Shown here one piece after another: positions 20,660 through 30,900 of a stretch of 64,000 nt of DNA. This DNA comes from Blattamonas nauphoetae (Eukaryota > Preaxostyla > Oxymonadida): positions 62,001-126,000 of the forward strand of contig JARBJD010000096.1 in assembly GCA_033064195.1 (NCBI GenBank), read 5' to 3'. Each line of letters opens with the position of its first letter. The first letter of the stretch is position 1. A model generated the notes under the pieces. The model searched no databases and was not told where the DNA came from. It saw only the letters and a program-made list of their open reading frames with translations. A program made the translations under genes and the position numbers.

Positions 20660-21330
20660 ACTGAGGAATGTGGAAGACCCATTCGGAAAGACAGTTTATT
20701 GAATGATGACAAAAGATGCAAACTTACTACAAAGAGATGAATGAATCTGAAAAGAAACGAGAACACACTGAAAACTTCATGAAGGGAGAGAGATCACAGA
20801 ACAGCGTAGACGAACACAATCTGAACAAAAAGAAGCATCACACACCCACTGGGGAGAGATGAACAAGAAGAAGAGATACACTCTGAATGAATCTCAAAAG
20901 AGACAAGAACACACCGACGCCTTCATGAAGGGAGAGAGATGAAAGAATACAGTGTAGACGAACACCATCAGAACAAGAGGAACGATCGCATACCCACTGG
21001 GGAGAGATGAATAAGCAAGGAGAGATAATCTGAACAAAAAGAACAATCACATACACACTGGGGAGAAATGAAAGAGAAGAGACACAATCTAAACAAGAAG
21101 AAGAAGTGCACACTGCCTGCGAAGAGATGAACAAGCAGATGAGAGAGAATCTGAGCAAGAAGCACAATCACACACTCCCTGCGGAGAGATGAACAAGAAG
21201 AAAAGATACGTTCTGATTGAATAGTTGAAGAGACGAAAACACACGTTTGGCTGGATGGAGGGAGGGAAATCAAAGAACACAGTGGATGAACACAATCTGA
21301 AGAAATAGACGACACATTCCATCTTGGAGA
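20660..21330 (-). repeat. Degenerate tandem repeat of the right arm
   Basis: Same recurring CATCTCTCCCCAGTGGGTAT-type units as 1150-1950, with their own order and copy number, so expansion and loss have continued since the arms separated. Confidence 0.55.
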
Positions 21331-21399
21331 TTCAGACAAACAGCTCAAAAGAAAGAAAAACAAACTTTGAAGAGAGTACGCGATTCCTTTTTGGAGGCA

Positions 21400-22035
21400 C
21401 TCCTCATTCACTCGAGTGCTCACTGCGTCGATTTGATATCGCAGACTCGAAGTGGTCGAAGAGATGGACGAGTTTGTTTGTTGAAGGTGTTGTCGCAGTT
21501 CGTTGGAGATCTGAGAGAGTTGAGAAGAAAGAGAAGAGATCTGGTTCTGATGGGAACTTTGGGCAGAATTGATTTCATTTTGGAGTTGTTGTTTCATGTT
21601 CATTCTTGCTTCTTCATTTGTCTTCTTTTCGATTTCGACTCTTTTGGTCAGTTCAGCAATCATTTCATTCTGTTGGTGAATTTGATCCTTCTGTTGTGAA
21701 AATAACTGAGTCTGCTGTTCGATTTTCTGAGTCGATCTCTCCATTTCCTGTTTCAGTTGTCTGGCACTCGTTCTGGCTTCTTCAATTTCCTTCTTCAATC
21801 TCTCGACTTCAGATTTGGACTCAGTGAGTTGCTCTTTTTGAAGATCAATCTGCATCTGGAAGGTTTGTCTTTGTTCTTTCAAGAGAGTCACGTCTGTCAC
21901 AAGATGTCGGAAATTCTCATACTAAACAATGACAGAATGGAATGGGAATTCAGGAAAGGAAAGATGAGAACTGACAAAGTCATTGGAAATGGTTGATGTC
22001 TCGATTGGAGTTCCAGGAGATGGATGCGAAAACAT
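21400..22035 (-). CDS. Coiled-coil protein, copy B (right arm)
   Basis: Two minus-strand exons, 22035-21976 and 21921-21400, separated by a 54-nt intron (21922-21975, GTCAGT...TTTAG) at the same codon as in copy A. The spliced product begins MFSHPSPGTPIETSTISNDF, then YENFRHLVTDVTLLKEQ. The coil is longer than in copy A by about 35 residues (ESKSEVERLKKEIEEARTSA is extra), a change in heptad number between paralogs. Homology ends after STRVNEE at about 21400. An ATG lies at 22035; upstream exons may exist. Function unknown. Confidence 0.55.
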
Positions 22036-22269
22036 TTGAATTTTTGTTATGGCATGTGAAGAGAGTACTCCAACACCGTCTCGATTGGATCTTTGGATGG
22101 ACTTTTTGTAACCCTCTTCATAACAGTATTCTCGTCAAAGCTCTTTGCTTCAACATCAGCCCATTGTTGAATTCTAAATTGCATGTATGCCAGAGATTGG
22201 AAGTCTTCGCAATTGAAGATAACTGTTTCTGGACCTAATCCTTCTCGTATTTCCTATTTTTCGTCGTTC

Positions 22270-23259
22270 ATGATTCTTCATTCTTCAGCATTCTTGAACT
22301 GGAATAGAAAACCTATCAGATCCCCTTCTTAACGATTGGCAATCTACTATTCTCTGGTTCAAGTGGTAACAGACAAACAAGCGTTAAGTCTTTCACTGGA
22401 AGACAAAGCAGTGTCATTTCTGAGACAGATCGAGCTTTTTACTGAGAAAGATGTCGATTCATTCGTCTTTGGTATCGTTCCCTCATCACAACTTGAATCG
22501 TCAAATGCGTTTCAAGAATCAGTGGTTGCAATGATTTCATTGTCCAATATACGCATTACGAAAGCAACAATAGCACTCGTGTTTCGCATTGTCGTGTTCT
22601 GTTCCATCAACACTCTTCTCAAGCTCGTCAGTGATGGCCTCGTCCCTCAACTCATCTCCGCTCTCAACCCGCTGTCTCTCTCGTTCGCTGACGCTGACGA
22701 TATTCACATTCACCTCATGAGAATCATCGACTACGCTCTCTCTCTGTCCACTCGAACAGAACTGGAATCTCTCAACATTCACAATGCTCATGAACAACAA
22801 GCAGTGCATGAAACAGTCATCAATCAAGTTCTGATGCCATCGGAAGGATATCTTCGACATCTGTGCGTCAACCATCGTTTGATTGTGGATGGCAACCAAT
22901 CCTCTACCTTCATCTTACTCATTGCTAAAATCTTCAAAATATGCCCCTCTCATGACCCAATGGTGGATTTTCTTTGCGAACTGCCCGTATTTCTCGCAAT
23001 CCCAAGTTGTCTCACGCATTTCGAAAGTTTCGACACAACACTGTGGTTCCCAACTGAAATGCTTGAAGTCCAGAGTGAATGGACGAGAGGTGGGGGACGA
23101 ATGCTGCGACGATGGAATCAAGTTCTTCGTTCGCTGAGAACGGAAGGCATCGAAGACGTGTTTGAACAACGACTGCCGGACATTGGTTGGAATAGCGACC
23201 GAGCTGGCGTCAGAAGATCCATCGTATGGAACAGTCTTCTGGGAATGAATGTGAAGTAG
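22270..23259 (+). pseudogene. FLNW-family copy, diverged, with an early stop
   Basis: The frame from ATG at 22270 has the family start (HSSAFLNWNRKP) but meets TAA at 22330-22332, just before LAIYYSLVQVVTDKQ. A 307-residue protein could begin at ATG 22336 and would contain everything except the N-terminal FLNW segment: LVPQLISALNPLSLSF, SEGYLRHLCVNHRLIVDGNQ, AIPSCLTHFESFD, LRSLRTEGIEDVFEQ and SIVWNSLLGMN. It is among the most diverged family members here, shorter at both ends, and no TGACCCATAACG motif is found at the expected place. Either a pseudogene or a truncated but expressed variant. Confidence 0.7.
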
Positions 23260-24290
23260 ATCTCATTGCAAGTGACCCGCCTCGTAACCATTCAACGACT
23301 CCCGTCACCAAGGAACTACCCATGCCACTACAAATTTGTCACCCGATCTGCTGACTCCTTTCTGACTCCAAATTTGTCACCTGTCTTTCATCTGATGACG
23401 CGGAGACCAGTGACGCTCAACTGACTCAGATCGGATCCAAGATTACTCATCAATGAATGTCAAACCTTTTTCTCAGCTGCATTTATGATATTTTCTCCGT
23501 GCATGGACACTGTACATCAAACATCTCATCAGAACATTCTCAGTCCGCATCTGTTCCACCAACACAATGCGGAAATCGTTTTTGATGAAATTCGCCGTTT
23601 CTCCTTGGTCACGGGGACACTGATCAGTTCCTGTTGAACACTTTCATCAATCTCGCTCGTATTCTGTGCCGTGTTCCGTGTTCATCTTCTGCAACGCAAT
23701 CAAGTCCACAACCGAACTCCATCGCGATTTATTGGTCCAAAATCTCTCTGCCTGTCTCATGTTGCCAAATTTGACACGTACCACACGCACACAAACACTT
23801 GAAGATATTATGGACAGTCGCAAGATAATTCTGGTTGCAATCTGGACGGTCTCACAAAAAATCGACTCTCCGCGTCAATTAGTGATGAATTGTGGATTTC
23901 CACCAACACAAGAAGAGTATCTCCATCTGATCGGGAGATCAGATGAATCTGACCGGACTATTCTCTCAATCTTCCACTCGGACTCGAAGCATCATCACAT
24001 CATCAACACTCTCGGAGAGACCTTCTGCACACAAGTTTAAGCTCTTCCAACCAGTGTTTGCATGTTTTGGGTGAGGTTGGGGGAATTTTGAGATGTGGTT
24101 CCCTTCTGGGAACACATTCTTGCACTGTTTCGCCGGATCAAGTTAATTCAGTCACAATTTCTCTCTTTTTGCTCTTCATCTGTTGCTCATGGACGCATAA
24201 GTCGAGTAAAATACAACAAACTCGGTGTAGGTTCTCTCTTTCTGAGGAAAATCTCTTTCCTATGGGTCCGTCCGATTCAATCTGTGTCTC
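23260..24290 (+). other. No gene supported; one unrecognised 124-aa frame
   Basis: 23666-24040 is open on the plus strand (MPCSVFIFCNAIKSTTELHR, then SDESDRTILSIFHSDSKHHH). The sequence has no landmark and neighbouring frames share pieces of it, so it looks like a decayed gene more than a working one. The remainder shows no extended frame. Confidence 0.3.
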
Positions 24291-24295
24291 TCATC

Positions 24296-25308
24296 ATGCA
24301 GACCCCAAGAATACCGACCACCTTGTATTTTCCCATTTTTCTCACATATCCATCTTTTTCATTCCATTTATCATCATCGTCAACAATCTTTCGTCTCACT
24401 CAAAAAGCGCCACTCCACTCTGCTCAACAATTGCGAGCAAATTTGTTGCTCAATTTTACAGCATCATGGCAAGTCACCCGATTGAATTAACACGTCTCTA
24501 CCTTGAAAATGCAGTTCGAGTTGAACAAAATGGGGATGACACATTCATCACTCGAGGAACTCAGGAAATCCGAGTTTTCTATCAAACTGCCCACCCTGCT
24601 GAAATGGCAGAAAACTTTGTTCAAGCTGTCCAATTTGAAGATTTCGTTCATGTCACTGTTGAAGGTTGGATGAAACAACATCAACATCCAAATCGATCAT
24701 TCGTTCATAATTTTGTTCTTCAACAAATGAACGACACTAAGAAGCGATTTTACATTATTCGAGAGATTCTCCACATCCACCACCCTCCTGTGAATCCTAC
24801 AGTCGTTCGGGATCTTCACCCACGAGAAAAATCGCCGCCTCTCCTAACCAAGCCCCAACCACTCACAACGACGTACACCCCATCCACATCAGCTGTACAG
24901 AGCAGAGAGTCGAGCCAACCATCTCGCCAACCAGAGCAGCAGTCTCGCCCACAACCCCAACAACCAGTCAACACTCCCCCACAACAGCCAACACAGTTTT
25001 CATTCACTCCAAAACAGAACACCCCTCCACCTCAAAAATCTGCCCCGAATTCAAGTTCTAAAATCTTTATTCCTGCTGCCCGCGGCCAACAGCTTAAGCC
25101 AGAAACCCTTTGGAATGAACTCCAGAAATGTGGGCCAATAAATAAGATATATCAACAGGGCTGGAAAACTGTGGTGGATTTTGCATCTCCTGAGAGCGCA
25201 CGAAAGGCGATGTCGGAAAGCCACACTGTCGATGGACGTCTTCTTGAGATGGCATTTTTCAGGCTGAATCAGTCTTTGAGCGGTTATCAAGAGTATGTCA
25301 AGAAATAA
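24296..25308 (+). CDS. G3BP-like RNA-binding protein (NTF2-like domain plus RRM), 309 aa
   Basis: Exons 24296-24324 and 24408-25308 with an 83-nt intron (GTATTT...AAAAAG); the join reads MQTPRIPTTFATPLCSTIAS. Residues about 15-125 form an NTF2-like domain: KFVAQFYSIMASHPIELTRL, then RSFVHNFVLQQMNDTKKRFY, matching G3BP/NTF2 secondary structure. Residues 130-220 are Pro/Gln-rich and disordered. Residues about 225-295 are an RRM (SKIFIPAARGQQLKPETLW; KTVVDFASPESARKAM). This domain order is that of G3BP/Rasputin proteins, which bind mRNA and nucleate stress granules. The first exon is my inference: the open frame extends further upstream without a break, so the N-terminus could differ, but the NTF2 domain must begin before ATG 24466. 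Confidence 0.75.
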
Positions 25309-25344
25309 GAAGCAAGGCGGGAGTGTGAGACGAAATGTGGAGAG

Positions 25345-25693
25345 TTGAGAGTCATTCATGAAGGATTTATTAAGGATGTCAGAATAAGGAATCAATCACC
25401 TCACCTTGATCATCATTCTGATTTTTTTCACCTGGATTGCTTAAAATTTATTGTCTTCTTCCCAAATACGCATCGTGTGTATTCCGGAATTCTGTCGATC
25501 GAGACAGGAAGACAATCAACCAGAATCACGATCTGAGTTCTGCCTCGTCGACCATAGTTGGCACTTAAAATGTTTTGACTCACACTCAAGTTTCAAAAAC
25601 CAATGCAGAATAGTCAATGAAAATCCCGAAGCTGCCCATCTGAATACAGACGAGCTGAACAAAATGTGTAAACATGTCCAGGATTTGCTGTGA
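25345..25693 (+). other. Possible small exon, unrecognised
   Basis: 25451-25693 is open for 80 codons and its last part is protein-like (CRIVNENPEAAHLNTDELNK, then MCKHVQDLL). No start, splice partner or domain is evident. It lies between two convergent genes and may instead be 3' UTR. Confidence 0.25.
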
Positions 25694-25789
25694 TAGAGAA
25701 CTTAACATAATTGAAAGGAAACAAAGATGTCTTGCCTAAAGACAAGAACACTGTGCGTAGCCAATGGAGATAGGACAAGAGAGAGAGGG

Positions 25790-27864
25790 TTACATTGAAG
25801 TATCTAGAACATTGTCATAAGTGGGACTAGGCGAGTCTGTTTCCTCCTCCCCTCCCAGTTCAATCAGTTCCTCCTGTTGATCTCCCAAGAATGCTAAATC
25901 ATCCATTTCCTTTTCCTTGTCGGTCGACGTTTTCAACAACCATTCTATGGGTTGTGTTACAGGAATGTCATCACTCTGAATCGAATCAGGCACTTCAGAA
26001 TTGTTCAATAGACTTGTCCTCTTTCGAGAAACAGTCATATCAGACACTGTAAAGGCGTGCTCGTCACTTCCGGATGTGTGGCCTGAAATGCTTCGACTGT
26101 TGTGATGAAAATGGTCGGAATTTGGAGTCATGGGATAATCACCAAAGTCTCGTTCGAGCATCGTCTGTTCAGTTCTTGAGGTTTGGCTGAGTGAATCGAT
26201 GTTCGTTTCACTTCCCGATCCGTGGGTTTTGAAGGAAGTGAATGAAAGCTCATCAAACATCGATGGAAATAAATGTTGATGGTCATGGGACGCCGGTAGA
26301 TCCTGTGACTGGATGCTCTGAGTCGGTGGTTTGGAAGTTGGCTTGACGTCAGCGATTGGTTGTGGTGGAGGATCGGTCCACTTCACCTCTGTCGCCTGTG
26401 CAATATGGTTGATTTGAGGAGGCTCAACATTTTGCTGGGAATTGTGAACTGGGACTAACGGAATATTTGACAATTGGTTGGATAGAGATCGGTTTTGTTG
26501 TCTTGGATGAGCTTGCTGCTTTGAATGAGCTTTCCGTTCTCGTCGTGTTTGATGACCCTTTCCCTTAGATCTCCGGTTAATTTGATCTGAGATCACTGGG
26601 AGTGTGACCCGATTCACATTACTTTGAGGGTCGATCTGCGGAAGTCCAAACGAAATTTCGCCTCGTTTTGCATATCCAGAACGCGAGTTGCGTGGACGGT
26701 TATTTTGACGAGGGGTAGATTGCGGGATCGACGAGTTGGGAAGAGGAGGTGATGTTTGTGGGATTGATGTGATCTGGTGAACGGGTGTCGGTGAGAGAGG
26801 AATAGCTCTGTAGCCCACAGAAAAAAGTATTTGTGAACCAGACGAATTAGTATACGTTGAGATTGGTTGCTGATTCGCTGGTTCGTGGGACAATTGTTGA
26901 TGAGCGACGGGCAAGCGTTGGTCCAAGACATCAGGATGGATATGATGATTTGATATAGAATACTGTTGGAAAAAAGGAGGAGTGAGGCTCTGGGAGCTGA
27001 TAGTTGGAGAGTGATTGCGATATGGGGGTCCCCGTGTGGCGACGGCATTTTGTGGGATCGCTGGTGAGGAGGCCGTTGGCGCCCAAATTAACGACTCCTC
27101 TAACCCTCCAGCACCTGGATGACCGGCTTTTGGAGGAAATTCTTCCAAATTCCGCTTTGCATACGCAATGTCAAGCAGGTTTCTCGAGTGCGGGAAAATT
27201 GTGTTAGCAAATGTCTGTCGAATGTGTTCGGCGTCCTGGATCGTTGAAAAACGAACATAGGCAACACATGAATTCAAACAAGACAAAGAATGATCGTTGG
27301 TGATTCTGATGATGAGAGGGTGTGCGATTGGAGAAAATAATTTGTGAAGAGTTTCTACAGTTGTTTGATGAGAGAGGATATAATGAGAAGGAGTGAAGAA
27401 GAATGATGAAGAAGATGATGAGTTAATACCTTGTGTGGTCTGTTTGGGAAGATTTCGAATAAAGAGAGTTTCGCAGGGAGAAAATGGCTCTTTTACTCGA
27501 CTCACATTGGAATACTTCACAAGAAGGACCTTATTTCCAACTCGGAATCGATTCATCGTCTGAAGTGCTCTGTGGGCGGCCTGTTGAGTTGTGAATCGGA
27601 CGAAGCCAAAACCGAGAGTTGTTCCGCGTGAGGAGTCCATCTGGGAAAGAATAAGCACTCTAGGATTCATACCATCACTTTTGCTGATTCTATATTCCCG
27701 AACGAAGAGAAGAGACTGAAAAGGTTTTCGTCTTTGAAATGAGGAGGGAGGTAGTTAATAAAGATATTGTAAGGATCAATGCCGTCTGCAGTATGAGAGG
27801 GGGAGGGAGTGTGGCGACGATTCATGGAATCGTCGAAATGAAGAGTAATGTGACCCATACCCAC
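25790..27864 (-). CDS. Two-RRM RNA-binding protein with long disordered tail, 655 aa, 3 exons
   Basis: Minus strand with introns at 27641-27672 (32 nt) and 27355-27429 (75 nt); the spliced length is exactly 656 codons. RRM1 at about residues 32-105 has RNP2 IFINYL and RNP1 GFGFVRF, and the first intron splits it cleanly (NIESAKVM joined to MDSSRGTTLG). RRM2 at about 115-200 has TLFIRNL and CVAYVRF, with the second intron inside it (LPKQTTQ joined to ETLHKLFSPIA). Residues 200-655 are low-complexity Q/S/P/N-rich with a basic patch (KGKGHQTRRERKAHSKQQ) and an acidic C-terminus. The two-RRM architecture resembles ELAV/CELF and Pub1 mRNA regulators. The 75-nt intron has no stop and is a multiple of three, so its retention would stay in frame. 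The start shares a 49-bp promoter region with the gene at 27914. Confidence 0.85.
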
Positions 27865-27913
27865 TGAGAGTCAAACCGATCGATCGTGATCGACCCTTTT
27901 ATCCGATCACGAC
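27865..27913. promoter_or_regulatory. 49-bp bidirectional start region
   Basis: Only 49 bp separate the two divergent ATGs (27864 minus, 27914 plus). The stretch holds a perfect 9-bp inverted repeat, TCGTGATCG at 27884-27892 and CGATCACGA at 27904-27912, with an 11-bp spacer that includes CCTTTTAT. It must hold both start regions unless the 5' UTRs overlap. Confidence 0.6.
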
Positions 27914-30900
27914 ATGTCATTCCAGGAACTTCTGGCATGTCGCATCACTCATCCACTTATTCATCGCAGTGGTATTCATAATTCTTATCTTCTTTGATCT
28001 TCTCTTCCTGTAGAACCTGGCTCTGACCAGCTCAATCCACACTCTCTCTCTATCACAATTAATCTTCCAACACCATCATTCATCCAAAATGTCTCTTTTT
28101 ACACCCAAACTAATGTATTGAGTTTGCAACCACGCCCAGAAAGTCTTGAAATCACCAGACTTGTAGACGACTCTGAACAACCTGCAGAATTTCAGTCATC
28201 TATCACTATTTCATCGAATCCAGGAGTGATCCATGAAATAAGAGCCAATTCTCTTCCGATAACTCAGACTATAGATCAATTTACGCAAAGATATTACCAA
28301 ATCAGCTGTTCACTTTCATCGATAGCGACTCGTCTGAAAATTCGATTTAACGTCCCATATGAACAGCAGCAACTCCCTACTGATGAACAATGGTTCTCAC
28401 TCTCGAAAATGAACTTTGTTAGAGTGGCTGGTCTCTCTCTGGATACGATCCCAAACTTCACCCATTTTATTCCTCTTATTACTCGAGCCACTATCTTCCA
28501 TCCTGCTAAGAACCCAGCCGAACATGTTGACCTACTCTTTTTGGCTGCTTTATCTCTCATTCAAGGCAAAAATCATCTCCAGGCAGCGGAAATGCTTTTG
28601 AACATTTCTTCACTACTCGAACAGATGGGAACAGAGCTCCAAGACCGAATATACTTCCGCACAGCTGCTATGGTTGAATTAATGCGGATTACAGTCCAAA
28701 AAAAGTGTAGTGCCCCTTTTGTGTTAGTCTCAAACATCATTCGGGCATCATGGCTCTGGGATCGAAGTACAGACGACAAAATCCCCGAAAATGATGTCTC
28801 ACATACCTCTTCACAAGAGGCTCCTGCTATTCCAGTCAAAAACAAACGACTTAGAGAATTTTCGGAACTACCTCAATGTTCAACATTCAGTTCGATGAAT
28901 GACCTGATCTTAAATCAAGCCAATTCCGAACTGTTTCGCACGTATTTCTCCTTACTATCAGCAGCTCTTGTTTCGTCGTCGGTTCTGTTCAGATATACCG
29001 CCGTTCGCCATCTCGTCGATCTTCTGGAGATCCTCGTCCAGAATTTATTCTCCAACCAAACGCACCTCGCTGAAACTACTAAATTACTTGTGACTGCGCT
29101 TACTATCTGCGTTAAATCACAAGACCATCCTTCGGATCTTCAGATCGGGAACGTCAATTTACAGGATACTATTCTGGATCAATCACTGATTCAACAAACA
29201 TTAAGTGACAATGCACTTACTGAAACACATCACCATCCTGTTCTTGTCTACCATTCTCTCATTCTCCTCTCCCCACCGTTCCGATCAGACAACGATGAAC
29301 AAGACTTTCGTCCTTTCTCGTTGCCGCATCTCTTCTTCTCCAATGTCAGCTCCTCTGAATCATTCTATCCCGTCCTCTACCGTCTCTACGCCCAATATTT
29401 CACGATGCTCTCAACGCGACAGGAAACGAACATTAATCTTTCAACATCTCCCCATCAACTATTTTATTCGCCTTTTGGTCCTGATACCAACCGATCTCTT
29501 CTCAATACCCTCAGTTTCCGCGCGTTGGGCATGATCCGTCCGGTCGCTCTCTTCACATCCTTTCCAAACACTTTTTCGACTTACTACCAAACTAACACTA
29601 ATACACCGTCGACAAGAGACCCATTTTCGTCCATGGTTCTCCGATCAAACTCGATGACCACAATTTATGCGTCCGCAAGTTTCGTCCCGTTTGCAACCAC
29701 ATTATTTTCGCTAAACACGTGCCTATATCACTTATCCCTCTATTCGCCATATCATGTATCTTTTGCGATGACACATCAGGACATTACATTGCCATTTCCG
29801 TCAATAATCAGACTGATCTCACTCCTCCTCGTCCACAGCCTTGAGCCGACACTTTCTCCAATGTGTATTACTCGACCGTGTAATATTCCCAAAATCCAAC
29901 CTCATAGCACACTTCCCGGCCTCCATGAATCCCAGACCTCCTTGATCCCGTCAGCAGACCCATTATCAAAATCATTCATCCGACAAGCCACTCCAAGTGT
30001 CACCCTTCTTACTGCATCAATCCAGCTATGCATTATGATAATACCGTTCATTCGACTGACTATGGAATATTCTGACCTTCAACTCGTCTTTGAATATGTC
30101 CTCTCTCTTTTGGTCGCATTTCGCTCAACCCGTTCGCTGGAATCGCTTGGCCAGACAGTTTCATCCATTCCCACCCATTCTCCTCTCACTGCCGATGATA
30201 ATTCCTTGTTTTATTACACTGCAACCACTCTCCCTGAACAGATCGAAGAAACCAACACTCTTTTCTCGCAACAGCCTCTCTCCTTCGTCTTCTCCCTCAG
30301 CCGACAGACTCCTGTCCCAGAAACTCTTCCTTTCACGTCAGACATCACGCAATCCACCAGCACACCTCTCATCGCTCTCTCGTCGACTTTCACTCCACCG
30401 CCCATTCCCACAGCGAAGTCGGAACTCGATCAGACTCCGAGTGAACGTAAAGATAGCACCAAAAACGAGCCAATCTCCATTTCGACCCATTCTTGCCAGT
30501 ATTACGTTCTAATCGAGTCAATTCTCATCAGAATTCTACAAGAACTCGTACCAAACCACAATTCTTATTTTTGGATTTCTCCTCTCACCGGACGAGGTGC
30601 CAAGCATCTTCTGGCGTTCACTCAAATGGTTGACGAAATGACGCAATTTGGAGTTCCTGACGACTTCTCTCCGCATCTCAGTGTCCTCTACTCTCTCCTC
30701 CCCTCTGTCCCGTTCCCAATCGCCTTCCGAATCACATCCATCCTCACACGCCCTTCGACAGATCTGATTGTTTCGATGAAGGAAGGGCATCCAAACACAG
30801 AGCAACTCGCTATCGCCTCCCATCACGCGCTGTGTGCAGCAGAAGCATTCTCCTTTCTCTCGCCCCCGCAGAACGCGTCTGTCAAGCCAACAGCGAAGAA

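Larger units (their letters stand above)
16430..22025 (-). repeat. Right arm of the inverted duplication, enlarged by two transposons
   Basis: Minus-strand counterpart of 560-3535. The arm is longer because 16974-17889 (916 bp) and 18155-20143 (1,989 bp) are insertions. With these removed it aligns with the left arm block by block in the same order. About 13 kb of unique and repeated sequence separates the arms. Confidence 0.7.

Noticed and set aside
24058-24295. ATG 24058 as the start of the G3BP-like protein
   Set aside because: The 80 or so residues before the NTF2 domain have no family counterpart; a short first exon at 24296 and an 83-nt intron fit better, though not proven.
28118-28120. 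TTG as the start of the 2,437-aa protein
   Set aside because: The frame extends upstream to a CTGTAG acceptor at 28013 and joins smoothly to an ATG exon at 27914-27971.
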